Source: Coenobita brevimanus (Eukaryota > Arthropoda > Malacostraca > Decapoda > Coenobitidae). From it: a DNA stretch of 64,000 nt. Where the stretch lies: the NCBI GenBank assembly GCA_032717465.1, contig CM064632.1, positions 28,505,078 to 28,569,077 on the forward strand, given 5' to 3'. A model generated the notes under the pieces. That model had not been told where the DNA came from. It saw nothing but the letters and a program-made list of their open reading frames with translations, and searched no databases. Of the stretch, positions 40,105 through 52,310 are shown piece by piece (the first letter of the stretch is position 1; each line of letters opens with the position of its first letter). The position numbers and the translations under genes are program-made.

Positions 40105-40215
40105 GACCTGTAATTGCCAGAGTTGTCCCCATCATGAGAGGAATAATGGCGACAGTATAAACACTCGTAGGTTCCATTGACTCACCTTAATCTGAATAAA
40201 CTCGCCTTTTGATAA
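40105..40215 (-). repeat. Interspersed repeat R1, longest minus copy
   Basis: AATTGCCAGAGTTGTCCCCA, then CATGAGAGGAATAATGGCGA, then CTCACCTTAATCTGAATAAA. Same order as 21605-21695. Confidence 0.65.
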
Positions 40216-40244
40216 CAGACCCAGAAAAGAATTGTTGCACTTGT

Positions 40245-40675
<431 letters not shown>

Positions 40676-40860
40676 GGGCAATCCACTCTGAAGTAAAGGT
40701 ATAATGGCCGTAAACAAGTGAGGTCTGCAATCTGGCCGGTACAGCGCTAATGAACTCGGCAGCACACACCAAAATTTGTATCTATTGGCACTGCTGACTA
40801 TTTGGCCACCGTGGATTGCTGCTTCTTTACCAGTGTTTAGTCTGGGATGTTTGGTCACCA
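40676..40860. other. Non-coding DNA
   Basis: No gene or repeat recognised. Confidence 0.4.
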
Positions 40861-40864
40861 TATT

Positions 40865-40966
40865 ACGCTCCCCCCCCCCCACACACGCACAAAAAAAATA
40901 AAAAAAAATAATAATAATAATGCCGTTTCTTCCGGTTTACGATGATGGTTGTGGTGATGGTGGTTG

Positions 40967-40997
<31 letters not shown>

Positions 40998-41175
40998 GTA
41001 TTCGTATTAATAATAATAATAATAATAATGATAATAATAATAAAAATAATAGTAATAGTAATAATAATAATAATAATCCATCCATCCATCATCTAATCCT
41101 ACGTTGCCCCATGAGGAGCGTAGGAGCCCGGGGCTAGGAAAGTTGGTCCTGGCATTAAAGATGAGTGAAACCGTC

Positions 41176-41213
<38 letters not shown>

Positions 41214-41240
41214 TAATAATAATAATAATAATAACCGGCG
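40865..41240. repeat. C run, (AAT)n, (GAT)n and (AAT)n cluster
   Basis: C10 at 40870-40879, (AAT)n 40905-40921, (GAT)n 40972-40996, (AAT)n 41010-41077 and (AAT)n 41177-41234. The R1-unrelated motif GTAGGAGCCCGGGGCTAGG lies at about 41118. Confidence 0.9.
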
Positions 41241-41359
41241 TCATCGTCATCATCCCCCACCCCCCCACACTATACACAAACAATCAAGAAGGCTCACTCA
41301 GAGTGCAACACCCGCGCCCACCAACTGGTCCTCTGACAATATTTGACATCTGCGATCCT

Positions 41360-42130
41360 GACCTTTGACAGATTATCGTATACTCTGATACTTCATTTTT
41401 GCCTGGCTGTGATTCCTTCCACCTGCTTTGAGTCAAATTAGATCAAACCTGAGTTGACTTTGCAATGTGACTTTCGCCTTTGACCATTCCATTCGACCTT
41501 GACCATTGACATATAGTTCTCATAATTAAATCTCGTCATTGTTGTGCAGAGTAAACCCTTCCACGTAGTTTCGTCTACATCAAATAAAAGATATTTGGGA
41601 TGACCTTGCTGTATGACCTTGACGTTTGATTTATTGTTGAGAAAAAAAAAAAAAGAACAAGGTCAACCTCTTGGGTGATCCTCGACTCATCTACGAAGTT
41701 TGCTCCAAATCATCACAAAAGCATTTCGTTCATTTTGTTCTCACACAGACACACGGGTTAAACTTTGACCTTGTATTGTGACCTTCGACTTTGTTCGCAA
41801 AATTGGATCCCTTCGTTTTTGCCCGACCTTCAACCCTTCCATCAAGTTTGGTATAAATCAGATCAGTATTGTTTGAGTTGATCATGCCCTGTATCCTTGG
41901 TCTTTGACCTTTCCCTGTGACCGTGACCTTTGAGTGATTGTTTTCAAAATTGATTCCTCTTATTTTCGCCTCGGTCTGAACCCTTCCACAAAGTATGGAT
42001 TAAGTCGAATAACATTTTTAAGTTGATTTGCCCTGTGACCTTGACCTCTGACCTAATTTTCTCGAAACAAAAGGTTTACTCACTGCTGACCCTCTACCCT
42101 TACGGTGAGTTTGGTCCAAATCAAATAAAT
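41360..42130 (+). repeat. Degenerate tandem array with TGACCTTGACCTTTGACC core
   Basis: At least five diverged units of about 150-170 bp. Each holds a GTGACCTTGACCTTTGA-like core, a TTTTC.CAAAATTG piece, ACCCTTCCAC.AAGTTTGG and TCCAAATCA. This core is common in interspersed repeats of marine animals (family knowledge). No coding potential. Confidence 0.75.
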
Positions 42131-42149
42131 AGTGTGTGAGTTATTTTAT

Positions 42150-42218
<69 letters not shown>

Positions 42219-42285
42219 CGTAAAAATATATTAGCATTATCATTATCATTATCATCATCATCATCATCATCATCATCATAAACTT
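42150..42285. repeat. (CA)n and (CAT)n
   Basis: (CA)n 42151-42217 and (CAT)n 42235-42281. Confidence 0.95.
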
Positions 42286-42645
42286 CCCCCGAAAAAGGTG
42301 AACAATAAATTCCGAAGAGTGTATAATGTTACTTCAGTGGTGACGTCTTAACACATTTCAAAATCACTACCACCAGGCGATAATAATTTAGTGTAGGGGG
42401 AGATATTTGTTAGTGCAGGGGTTATTAAAGAATGTATTTACACATCCCCCCGAAAGTAGTGAAATCGTTAGAGATATCAGGAATTAAAGACAAAACACAG
42501 CACAACACGGTAACCACAGGCGCTGTGTATCCCCATGAAAATTAGGCTAGAAAATAGTAAACAGAAATTCCTTCCTAATAGATATGGTATATAATGAAGC
42601 CTAAAGAGCTTATAGTGTTAATGAAGATACTGATAGCCCACCTCT
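42286..42645. other. Non-coding DNA
   Basis: AT-rich, no gene or repeat recognised. Confidence 0.4.
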
Positions 42646-42760
42646 CAAAAATTTAGCCTTTTTTTAACCCTCATATATTTTTTCCAGGGTATCACGCAGG
42701 GGTACCGGGCCCGTGCGTTATTTTAAACGGAAATTTGCCAAAAAGAGGCTAAATTTTTAG
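42646..42760. repeat. Small foldback sequence
   Basis: AAAAATTTAGCCTTTTTT (42647-42664) faces AAAAAGAGGCTAAATTTTT (42740-42758) across a loop that contains GGTACCGGGCCCG. Confidence 0.65.
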
Positions 42761-43046
42761 TCCATTCCCACGATGCCTGAATGACTTAGGTCGGGTACTT
42801 CACTCACCTTGTTAAAAATATATTCGTAATTTTTTAGGCTAGTATTCATGCATTACCGGAAAATTTGAATATGCCTTTGTTATGTGGAATAATTATTACT
42901 TTGAAAAATGACCGTTTCTTTTTTCAATCGCCTGTTGGTCTAGTGACTGGAACGTCCCAGTCGAAATTACGGCAGTCCAGTTAACGTCAGTTCTCATGTA
43001 GTGATTGGAGGTTGAATGTAATCGATATTTACATGAATTTCTTCCA

Positions 43047-43335
43047 TATTTAAGCATATTTTTTCGACATTAAAGCTTATGTATTCGACATTTAAGCTTA
43101 TTAATTCAACATTTAAGCTTATTTATTTGACATTTAAGCATATTTTTTCGACATTTCATTTTATTTACTCCACATTTAAGTCTCATTGTTTGACGTTTAA
43201 GAACATTTACTCGTCATTTAAGCTTATTTATTCGACATTCAGGTTTATCTATTTCACATTTATCCTTATTTATTTCACATTTAAGCTTATTTATTCAACA
43301 TTTAAGCTTCTGTATTTGACATTTTCTTGACGTAT
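43047..43335 (+). repeat. 21-bp tandem repeat, about 13 units
   Basis: Consensus CGACATTTAAGCTTATTTATT with drift. Because 21 is divisible by three, one frame stays open for 83 codons and encodes a degenerate STFKLIY heptad. I regard that as a consequence of the unit length, not a gene. Confidence 0.9.
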
Positions 43336-43547
43336 TCGGAAAACATACTGATATACTGTATTTTTCATATACGAATATCTTCATTTACCAGCAACTTCCT
43401 TGATTTATTTCAGCATTCAGTCTCATCAGTTGGATAGTTCTGATTTGTTCCTGTATAATTTGTTTTTTTCTCTTCAACTTGATTTTCGTGTGTCGGCAAT
43501 TTCCTTGATTTTTTTTTTTTTCGTTAACAGCTTATTTTCTCCACGTT

Positions 43548-43552
<5 letters not shown>

Positions 43553-43600
<48 letters not shown>
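43553..43600. repeat. (GT)n microsatellite
   Basis: Perfect GT run. Confidence 0.95.
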
Positions 43601-43604
<4 letters not shown>

Positions 43605-43859
43605 ACGAGGACACTAGTTTTTTTAGTGTGCATATATTAATTAATGCTTTTTTGAACCTAGGATATGAAAAATAAATGTTTATAAATGAACCTTTTGTAT
43701 TGTTGTGATGAAGACACTATTTATTTATTATTTACGCGTTAATGTATTATCGATGGTTCATGGTAAAGGAGGAGGAGGGGAGGGGGAAGAGGATGTGGTA
43801 GTGGGGAGATAAAGGAGGAAGCGTGGAAGAAAAAGGGTGTGTGGAGAATGAGTAGGGAC

Positions 43860-44300
43860 GAGGGGGGATGGGAGAGAGTTACAGGGAGAGGGGAGGGAGG
43901 GATAGGAGGGATGGGAGAGTGGTAGAAGGAGAGGGGAGAGAGAGATGAGAGGGGATGGGAGAGAGGAAGGAGGAGAGGGGAGGGAGAGATGAGGGGGGAT
44001 GGGAGAGAGGAAGAAGGAGAGGGGAGAGAGAGATGAGAGGGGATGGGAGAGAGGTACAAGGAGAGGGGGAGAGAGAGATGAGAGGGGATGGGAGAGAGGA
44101 AGAAGGAGAGGGGAGGGAGAGATGAGAGCGGATGGGAGAGAGGAAGAAGGAGAGGGGAGAGAGAGATGAGAGGGGATGGGAGAGAGGTACAAGGAGAGGG
44201 GAGGGAGAGATGAGAGGGGATGGGAGAGAGGTACAAGGAGAGGGGAGGGAGCGATGAAAAGGGATGGGAGACAGATACAAGGAGAGGGAAGGGGAGGTAG
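43860..44300. repeat. Purine minisatellite, about ten 44-45 bp units
   Basis: Unit holds GATGAGAGGGGATGGGAGAG then AGG(A/T)A(G/C)AAGGAGAGGGGA. Several long minus-strand frames (proline/serine-rich) are artefacts. Confidence 0.9.
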
Positions 44301-44423
44301 AGATGAGGGGAGAGGGAAGAGGGACAGAGGAGTGTAGGAAGAGAGGAGGGGAAGAGGTTGGTGAGGAGAAGAGGAGGAGGGAATTTGGGTCGGGTGAATG
44401 ATAAGGGGAGCTCTGGGATGTTG

Positions 44424-44474
<51 letters not shown>
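44424..44474. repeat. (GA)n microsatellite
   Basis: Perfect GA run. Confidence 0.95.
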
Positions 44475-44479
<5 letters not shown>

Positions 44480-44768
44480 GTGGAAGGGGAAGAGAAGGGA
44501 ACACGAATTTGTTCAGTCCAGTAAAGGTAGGTGACTGTCTTCCATCCTTAGTGTTATTAGCTACATGATCAAGAGCAATGAGAGCACATTCCTCCGTCAA
44601 GGCAGCACCATCTCGTTATTCATGTTTTATTTTATATTTTTCTGGCCTTGACGTTGAATTTTGATACTTTTCGTCCAAAATTAAAGACTCTTTTCTTCTG
44701 ACAATCCTAGGTAATTATGGAACAGTTGGTAAAGTTCCGTGAGATTGATTTTCCCATTCTGTTGCCGA
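44475..44768. other. Non-coding spacer
   Basis: No gene or repeat recognised. Confidence 0.4.
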
Positions 44769-45000
44769 CACAGACAGACAGACAGACAGGTAGGCAGACA
44801 AATACAGAGACAGACAGACACGATTAAACCGAGCTCCCAGACGTAACCTCCATGGCGTAGGTAATAACTCTTCATACAAATAATAATAATTCCAGTCAAC
44901 GCGTCCATGACATACTACCTTTACACCTAAATAATGGTAAAGCGTCTGTGTACACTGAGGTTACATACATACATACAAACATACATACATACATGCACTT
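44769..45000. repeat. (CAGA)n and (ACAT)n tetranucleotide arrays
   Basis: CAGACAGACAGACAG near 44770-44820 and ACATACATACAT near 44963-44992. Confidence 0.85.
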
Positions 45001-46200
45001 ATACATATATACAGTACTTACATACATGGACAAATTCATGCACACATTATGCTGTAGCCCAGCCTACGGTCGCAGGTATGTGTGTCTGTGTGTAACATAA
45101 CTGATGGAAGGACTGAGGGTTAGCTAGGGAGCAAATCTGTCGTATTTTAGAACAGTAGGTCAAAGTCAAGGTCACAGGGCTAGGTCAAGGCTTGAATTTG
45201 CAAGGTCAGTTTAAACATTTTTGTCCACTTTAAACCAGACTTGCTCCTCACCTCTGTTTCTACTCACCATTTTCAATCCAATATCCTTTCCCTCTGATTC
45301 ATCTCTTACCTGTCCTCAGTCATATATTTTGTCGTTCGTAAATCATGTTCCAGTCAAATGCCTCCATAATATATTTCTTCTGCTCTGTCCTCCTCCTCAT
45401 CAGTCAGCTATTCCCTCCCGTGTTTCTATATCCTGTTTATTACCCTATTTTCTTTGCCTGTCAACTGGTGTATTGATATTCTCAGAGCATTATCCTATTA
45501 TTTTTATCCTGTTCGTGATTTAACACCTGTGATCTGCTTTATTGTGTTCCCTTCTGTGCTCCGTGTCATCTGCCTTGTTTGTATCATCCTGCTGTCTTGT
45601 CTAGAGCCTTGGAAGTTGGCGCTCCTTTCCTTTGCTTATATTCTTTATCATTCTGCCGCTTTGCCCTGTTCTTCGTCATCCACATGTCCTCCTCTGCTTG
45701 CCTTCCTTTCTGTGTTCTGTGTCATTTATCTTCAGCTATCCAGGTCTTGTGTCCTTCGTCCTGTTCATCGTTTATTATCACTACTGCTTTATCCTGTTCA
45801 TTGTCTCAGCTGTCCTCTCCTCTGCCTGTATTTCCTGCAGTGTTCTGTGCCAGCTGTCGTGCTTGTATTGCCCTGCTGCTGTGTCTCTAGCCTTGTCTGT
45901 CAGCTGCCCCCTACTCCACTCAGGCTCTCGGTTGCCCTCACCAAGCGATGCACAGGTCTTGCTTTTCTCCCTTCCCCCTTCTTCACCCTTCCTCTTCCTT
46001 CCTTCCTTCTCCCTCTCCCCTCATTCTTCTTCACTTCCTTCCCTTTGCTTCATCTCTCCATCTTCTCTGTTCTCCCTCACCTCTATTTCTCCATACATGA
46101 GTGCAGTCCTCACCCAGTATCCAGCCACAGTCACCAACGACCTTATAAATGAATAATGAGTGAGACCATTTTCCCCTTAGGGTTATCAGTAAGTGTAGAT
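45001..46200. other. Pyrimidine-rich non-coding DNA
   Basis: Overlapping plus-strand frames (up to 232 codons) are cysteine-, leucine- and serine-rich and drift through CTGTCCT-type text in all three frames. They show no motif, splice support or codon pattern of a gene. I do not call one. Confidence 0.55.
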
Positions 46201-46287
46201 CCGTAGCCGCTGAGAATTGGACTCATGTTGATACTGCCTTTTTTTTACCACAAATCAGCCCCGGAGGTTAGCACGACAAGTCCAGAG

Positions 46288-46289
<2 letters not shown>

Positions 46290-46328
<39 letters not shown>

Positions 46329-46563
46329 GGCGGTCGCTTGTGCACGTACATACATAAATAAATATGGAGTTACTGTATGCTTGTATCCATTATTGATATG
46401 TATAGACAGTATGTAAAATATATAATTATATGCACAGTACATGTATGTACAGTACACAAAGGCTTTCAGGATCAGCAGAGTTTTATTATTCTATTCTAGC
46501 TAACGTCAGGCAGTTTTACTAAGCAGAGGGTGAGTAATGGAGCCTGAGTCGTAATACTCTCAT

Positions 46564-46603
<40 letters not shown>

Positions 46604-46660
46604 CAGACAGACAGACAGACAGAGACAGAGACAGACAGACAGACAGACAGACAGAGAGAA
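46290..46660. repeat. (GT)n, repeat R1, (GA)n and (GACA)n
   Basis: (GT)n 46292-46326. R1 copy at 46490-46565 (GTCAGGCAGTTTTACTAAGC then GAGTAATGGAGCCTGAGTC). (GA)n 46565-46599 and (GACA)n 46600-46655. Confidence 0.8.
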
Positions 46661-46925
46661 TCTGAAAATGCTCAAAGTGAATAAAGAACAATAAACATCA
46701 ATAGTAAATATAATGAGATCTGTAGGTCATTATAACAAATGAACCTCGACGAAAAATAATGAAACCCATAGCCCATTAACAGTGGTATAATATAATGTTC
46801 TATATAAATGGGCTTGTCGTCTGAGTCCAAAGTTATTACGTTTCAAAGTAATTGGAAGACAAGGAAAGACGCTTAGTTCCCGGTCATTGGGAAGGAAAGA
46901 GAAGGTGATGAAGAAATATTAGAGT
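46661..46925. other. Non-coding spacer
   Basis: No gene. Confidence 0.4.
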
Positions 46926-46926
46926 G

Positions 46927-46970
<44 letters not shown>

Positions 46971-47191
46971 TGTGTTGATGAAATGTGAGAGAATGAGCGG
47001 TGGATAGAGTGATTATTATAAAAGAGTGAGTGAGTGAATGAGTGGGTGAATAAACGAAAATGAATGAACTAGGGAGAGAGGATGGAGGAGAGTGAAAGAT
47101 TAAGAAATGTGAATGAGTGAGTGAGTGATTAAGATGTGAGGGAGCGAGGGAAGGTGAAGAATCAGGAAGAGAGGGTGAATGATCACAAAGT

Positions 47192-47275
<84 letters not shown>
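46926..47275. repeat. (GA)n arrays with GTGA/GAATGA spacer
   Basis: (GA)n 46930-46970 and 47199-47272. The spacer is AATGAGTGAGTGA-like. Confidence 0.9.
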
Positions 47276-48005
47276 CATCATCCTACATGCCCCCTCTCAA
47301 CAAAAAATATATATTAAATAAGGAAGAAGACAATCCCATATTATCCCCTACGAGGTGAAGGGGCCTGAGGGTAGACTAGGAAAGTACTGAGCGAACGTAC
47401 TGTAGATATATTTTAGTGATAGATAATTATAGTATATATTTGTATTTCAAGACAAAGTGCGCAGCCATTGTCCTTTGATGTCATTAGGTTATCAGATAAC
47501 CTCCAATTTCCTTCACCTCCTGGGGACTGAAATATTCGCTAGCCTGTCACCCCAACTACGTATTTCTAGCCACTCGCCCACTAGCGGCATGTACAGTTGC
47601 GGACATAAATATTGATCCACTTCCTCACGAGAAATGCTAAGACTGTGAGCGGTGCATTCTGACACCCAGTGAATCGACCCCCGGAACCCAACACACTTTT
47701 CAGAATAGTACGTAAAGAGTTTCAAACCCGATCGACTAAAATGTGGACCGATATTATTTTTCGGAACTGTATCGTAATTATGATAAAAATAAAATAATAT
47801 AACTCAGTGTTTTGGCCAAAGTAATGCATTTATCTTAATTACTCGTCAGGTTGTCTGGCCCAATCTGGTCCCCGTTTGTTCTCCGCCTCCAACATTTTTA
47901 TTCCACGAAACTTGATACTGGCCCGAGTATTTATTTGAGTTTTTGGAATGACAACAAAATGAATGCCTAGCTCCGTAGTTCTGTACTTTTCAATAAAAGT
48001 GTGAG
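47276..48005. other. Non-coding DNA
   Basis: Holds one more copy of the GGGGCCTGAGGGTAGACTAGG motif near 47358. No gene. Confidence 0.45.
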
Positions 48006-48320
48006 TTTGTGTGGTGGTGGTGGTGGTGGTAGTGGGGGGTGGGTGTTATAAGCTGGATCTGATGGTGTATAATGAGGTATGGTGTGGTGTGGTATGGTGA
48101 AATGGTGTGATGTAATTCTGTGCTGTGTTAAGTGTGGTACAGTATATTAAAGCTATGTTGGTGCGTGTTGGGATAGTGTGTGATGTGATATGGTGTGATA
48201 TGGTTCTGTGCTGTGGTTAGAGTATGGTGTTGTGTTTTGACGTTGTGGTGTTGTGTGTGATGTGCTGTGGTACGGTGTTATGTCTGATAAGTGTGGTGAT
48301 GCATTATGGTGTGATGTATC
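48006..48320. repeat. (GGT)n and degenerate (GGTGT)n
   Basis: GGT triplets at 48013-48032, then TGTGGTGTGATATGG-type text. Related to 24250-24500. Confidence 0.8.
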
Positions 48321-48384
48321 ATCATCATCGTCATTGTTAGCGCCATCCTAACGATCATCCTCCACATCATCAACATTGACTCTT

Positions 48385-48460
48385 GTATTCCAGCTGAGGC
48401 CAGACGTTTTTATCCACCTGAAAAAGAATCACATGAGCCTAAGAGTTAATAAGCATCGTC
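48385..48460 (+). repeat. Interspersed repeat R1, diverged copy
   Basis: GGCCAGACGTTTTTATCCACCTG, then CACATGAGCCTAAGAGTTAAT. Confidence 0.5.
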
Positions 48461-49180
48461 AGTCTGTCTAATATTATAAGCCCTGGTGTTATAAACTCCA
48501 TAAATCCACCATAACTCAAAAGTCATTTGCATATGGTCAGTCCAGTTATATTAATACTGACAAGCCTTCCCAGTACTAAATATAAGTAATAACAAGAATG
48601 GCATAGAGAAATCGTACTCGTTGCTGGTAAGTGATTGGAAGTAATTTCTCTTCAATCTCCTCCCGTCGCCGGTAAATAACTGTACATAATATCGCTGCAG
48701 TTGCCTTGAGCTGCTTATCTGTGAATACGTTAAGGAAATCGCTGGAGTGTCCGATCCTTGTTGCAAGAGAGAATCAGATCAGGTACAGAGATATGACTTA
48801 ACCGTTGCATAGATAACATTCAGTGATTAATATGATGCTGTATTCTTCACCGACAATATTTTCAATTTTGTTCCCGCTATCAACAAGCAATTTTACTTTT
48901 TTTTCTTTTTTTTAAAGTGAAAGGGCAAATAAAGACTTTATATATCTGTACCCGTTTAGTACAAGAGATCTTTGCTAAGGTAAGTAAAATTGTGCGTACT
49001 ACGTAGGTAGCATTCTTCCAGCTATTCGTCATCCAATCCTTTATTAAGCTGTTAGCAGGATAGGCGTTGGGGTTAGGCTACTCAGTTCAGACATTTAAGG
49101 AGATAGTGCACAGTTAATTTACCGTGAGCAGCATTATGTGAGCAATAAACTGCAACAATTCTCCGATTTAAACGCTGTCA
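48461..49180. other. Non-coding DNA
   Basis: AT-rich with a T run near 48897-48914. No gene or clear repeat. Confidence 0.45.
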
Positions 49181-49184
49181 GGCC

Positions 49185-49345
49185 ACATCGAACTGGAGCG
49201 CCTTAATCCACTACACCACCAGGTATTCATTTGTTTATATGGTTACCACCCAACGCATAAATGGTTTCCTATTCAACAGGAAACCATTTAGCTTCTCACT
49301 CACTGTAGAGTCGCCTGTGGTACATCGAGTGAGTGAATGGTGAGT
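49185..49345 (+). repeat. SINE-like repeat S3, copy 2
   Basis: From 49238 it shares TATATGGTTACCACCCA, CAACAGGAAACCAT and GAGTGAGTGAATG with 3035-3260. Just before, on the minus strand, CCTGGTGGTGTAGTGGATTA then AGGCGCTCCAGTTCGATG looks like a tRNA-type head. Confidence 0.5.
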
Positions 49346-49794
49346 GTAAAAAAATACAAAAGACGTCACCACACTTGAGGGGGTTGGATGTATAGCTCAG
49401 TTGCAGAATATTGAGCAGTTGCAAAGGTATTATGCTCAGTGATGTACGGGTTAGGCGCTGAGAGTAACTGCAGAGATAGTTTTACGTCATTTTTCTCCCG
49501 GACCGACTCGCTTCCCATGGCCTCTTAACTCGATTTTTAGAGTCTGTTTTCATGTGACGGTACTGGGCCACTCACCTTGAAGTCGAAATTGCTTCTGCAT
49601 GACTTCAATGGACCTTAGATATGAGGCAGAAGTAAGTTTCCTTGATTAGGTGACAAATTAACTCTCCAATTTGACTGCACTTGATCATTAACTGAGCTGA
49701 GTCAAGGGTCCTCGTCAGGTAAAAGTGAATAAATAAATGAATAAATAAATAGATAGGTAAATAAATAAAAAATAAATTTCACAGCTGCCTCCCA
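49346..49794. other. Non-coding DNA
   Basis: (AAAT)n words at 49725-49770. No gene. Confidence 0.45.
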
Positions 49795-49840
49795 CTTGCT
49801 ATCTCCAGACGATTTTATTCAGCTTTAGAGAAAATTATTA
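49795..49840 (+). repeat. Interspersed repeat R1
   Basis: CTATCTCCAGACGATTTTATTCAGC: one of the best copies of the R1 head. Confidence 0.6.
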
Positions 49841-49905
49841 ACCAGTGGAGTTAACTACAGGCTTTACTACTCCCTTAACTACTAGGGAGCTCTGCGGAGG
49901 AGTAA

Positions 49906-50055
<150 letters not shown>

Positions 50056-50119
50056 AGGTAACAAGAGTATAGGCAACTTTGCTGTAACGATTCAAACGAT
50101 ATTTGTTATCAGATTTTCA

Positions 50120-51120
50120 GTCATTCTTCTCTCCTATCAACCCTCTCGTTTCCCCCCCCCCCACCTTTTTTCCCCTGCTGTTACTTGTTTTCCTTTTCAT
50201 CTTCTTTTCCCTCCTTTTTTTCATTTTTTTGTGGTCTCCCTTTTCCTCTCACGCCAAAATGGTCATCATCATCATCATCTCCCCTCTCCTCACCCTTCTT
50301 GCTTGTCACTTTTCCTTTCCTCTCTTTTTTCACAATTTCCAGGGCATTTTCATCCTCTTGGGCGTTTTCTTTCTTCTCTTTATTCTTTCTTTGTCGTCTC
50401 TTAGTTTTCCTCTCGGTATTTTCTTCCCTGTTTCTTTTCTCTTCCACTTCTTCATCCTTATACAAGTCATCCCCTCCCCGTCACATTTTCTGACACTTCC
50501 CTCACTCTCATCACGTTTTCTTTTTCTTTTGTTGTTTGTTATCTTTTTCTCATTTTCTCTTCACAAAGGCTCCACATTTCTCTCTCTTCTCCATTTCTGT
50601 CATTACTTTTCATCTCATTGCTATTGTCTTATCTGCTATCATTTTCTTCTTTCCCTGCCAAACAGTTTTTTCCTTTCCCACCCACTTTCTTCTCTTTCCT
50701 TTAGTTTTTCCCTTCCCTTTCAGCTCTTTCCCTCTTCCCTACCACTTTTTATCCTATCTCCTCTTCCTTCTTACTCTTCACATCTTCTCTGCTTTTCCTT
50801 CCTCCCTACCACCATCCTGCTCACTTCTTTCTTTCTCCTGTCTCTCTTCTTTCAGTCTTTCCTAACTCCTCTTTCCATTTTCCCTCCCACTTCTTTCCAC
50901 ATTTCATCTCACTTCCTCTTCTCTCCATTCCTCTTCCCTCCCTATTATTATTCTTTTCCTCTCACCTCTTCCTACCTTCCTCCCTCTCTCTCCCCCTCCC
51001 CTCTACATTCTTCTTCCATCCCACTTTTTCCCGTGTCTGTTCTCTTTCCTTCCATCATTCCTCACACTTCCCTCTCACTTCCTTCCCTTTTTTCTCCTCT
51101 TTCCTCCGACTCCTTCCCCT
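50120..51120. repeat. 1-kb polypyrimidine tract
   Basis: T- and C-rich throughout. The 379-codon frame is phenylalanine/serine/leucine/proline only and is an artefact. Confidence 0.9.
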
Positions 51121-51344
51121 CTCCGGCAAAAATCGAGGGTCTTAATCTCCGTCTCAGCTGCCAGGGACGGGATCAGACGTTTCTTGAGCTGCCTAATGTC
51201 TGGGGAAATAATAGGTGGGAAAAAGGAAGCGGGGAAAAATAGGCCAGCGAAATTGGGACCGAGTTAATGGGAAAATGGAGGCACTTGAGATGAGCTGAGT
51301 CGAGAAAAGTGGTCGGATAGAAAAATATGTTTTTTATATTATGT
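51121..51344. other. Non-coding spacer
   Basis: No gene. Confidence 0.4.
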
Positions 51345-51540
51345 TTACTTTAACTTGACTCAGAATTACCATCTCTTCATTTGAAATGCTGATTTGTAAT
51401 AAGAGATTTACAACAGAACAAGATGCTAGTCACAAAGAAGTGCTATGGAAAGGATGTAGAGTCGTAGCGTTGTTTTTTTTCTGTCACTGAGCTACGTAAA
51501 AATATGCTGCAAAAGGACGAAAATCTGGGCCAAGTTAAAC
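51345..51540 (+). mobile_element. Inverted-repeat element T1, full copy
   Basis: Left end TTTACTTTAACTTGACTCAG, right end ACGAAAATCTGGGCCAAGTT then AAACTG, an imperfect inverted pair. Interior GTCACAAAGAAGTGCTATGG, then AAAGGATGTAGAGTCGTAGC. Best-bounded member of the family. Confidence 0.8.
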
Positions 51541-51559
51541 TGAATGCACTATGGTAGAA

Positions 51560-52310
51560 AAAAAATTTAAGTAAATGTTATATAGGTGAGATGGAAATAC
51601 TGTTAAGAAAATATGTATACTCAGTGCAGATATTATTGTGGTGAATTGGAAAAACAGTAGAGAATCATACTCTAACTAAATTGTGTAAATGTGGGTTTGA
51701 AATAGCGGTATAAAATATAATTTGCTCGGGTGTTATTCCGGTGAGTTGGATAGAAGAGTGATATAAGAGTTGAAAAAGTAATGCGTAATTCAACTGAGGA
51801 ATATAATAAGTTGATAATAGTGGTCGGAGAAACTGTTAATATTAAGTAAGCAGTAAAAACGGAAGTTGGAAATGCTGGTAGGAATATTAGTATAATCAAA
51901 GTTAATAAACATGTCGGTAGGATAAACAAATATAATCTGACTAGATATTATAAAAGTGAATTTGAAGTACTGTTAGAAAAAACGTATCTATATAATCTAA
52001 GTTGGTACAGCTGAGCTGGATATGCTGATTGGGAAGTATATGCGGATTGGAAACTGAAGCGAATAAGGTGTTGAAGATACTTTTAGGAGAAATATATACA
52101 ACAAGAATGTATGAATATTGCAGAGATGCGTGGGTGACACTGGCGAGAATTAACAAATATGTTCCTGGTGGAAATTTACCCAGTTGAAAGAAAGAGGTAG
52201 GAAGTTATAAATAAGGAAACAGTATAAAGGTAAGTTGCAAATACTGTACTAGTAGGGAAAATATATAATCTAAGTAAATACTGTAGTTGTTGAAAGAAAT
52301 ATAAAAATAT
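51560..52310 (+). repeat. Old degenerate tandem repeat, unit about 70-80 bp
   Basis: Words GAGTTGGAAATACTGTTAGG, AAATATATAATCTAAGTAAA and variants recur about ten times with heavy drift. No gene. Confidence 0.5.

Noticed and set aside
43739..44600. 280-codon minus-strand frame
   Set aside because: It is the translation of the 44-45 bp purine minisatellite and (GA)n; not a gene.
45221..46156. Overlapping frames of 100-232 codons
   Set aside because: Pyrimidine-rich DNA with several overlapping Cys/Leu-rich frames at once; no motif or codon bias.
50103..51242. 379-codon open frame
   Set aside because: Phe/Ser/Leu/Pro-rich product of a C/T tract, not a gene.
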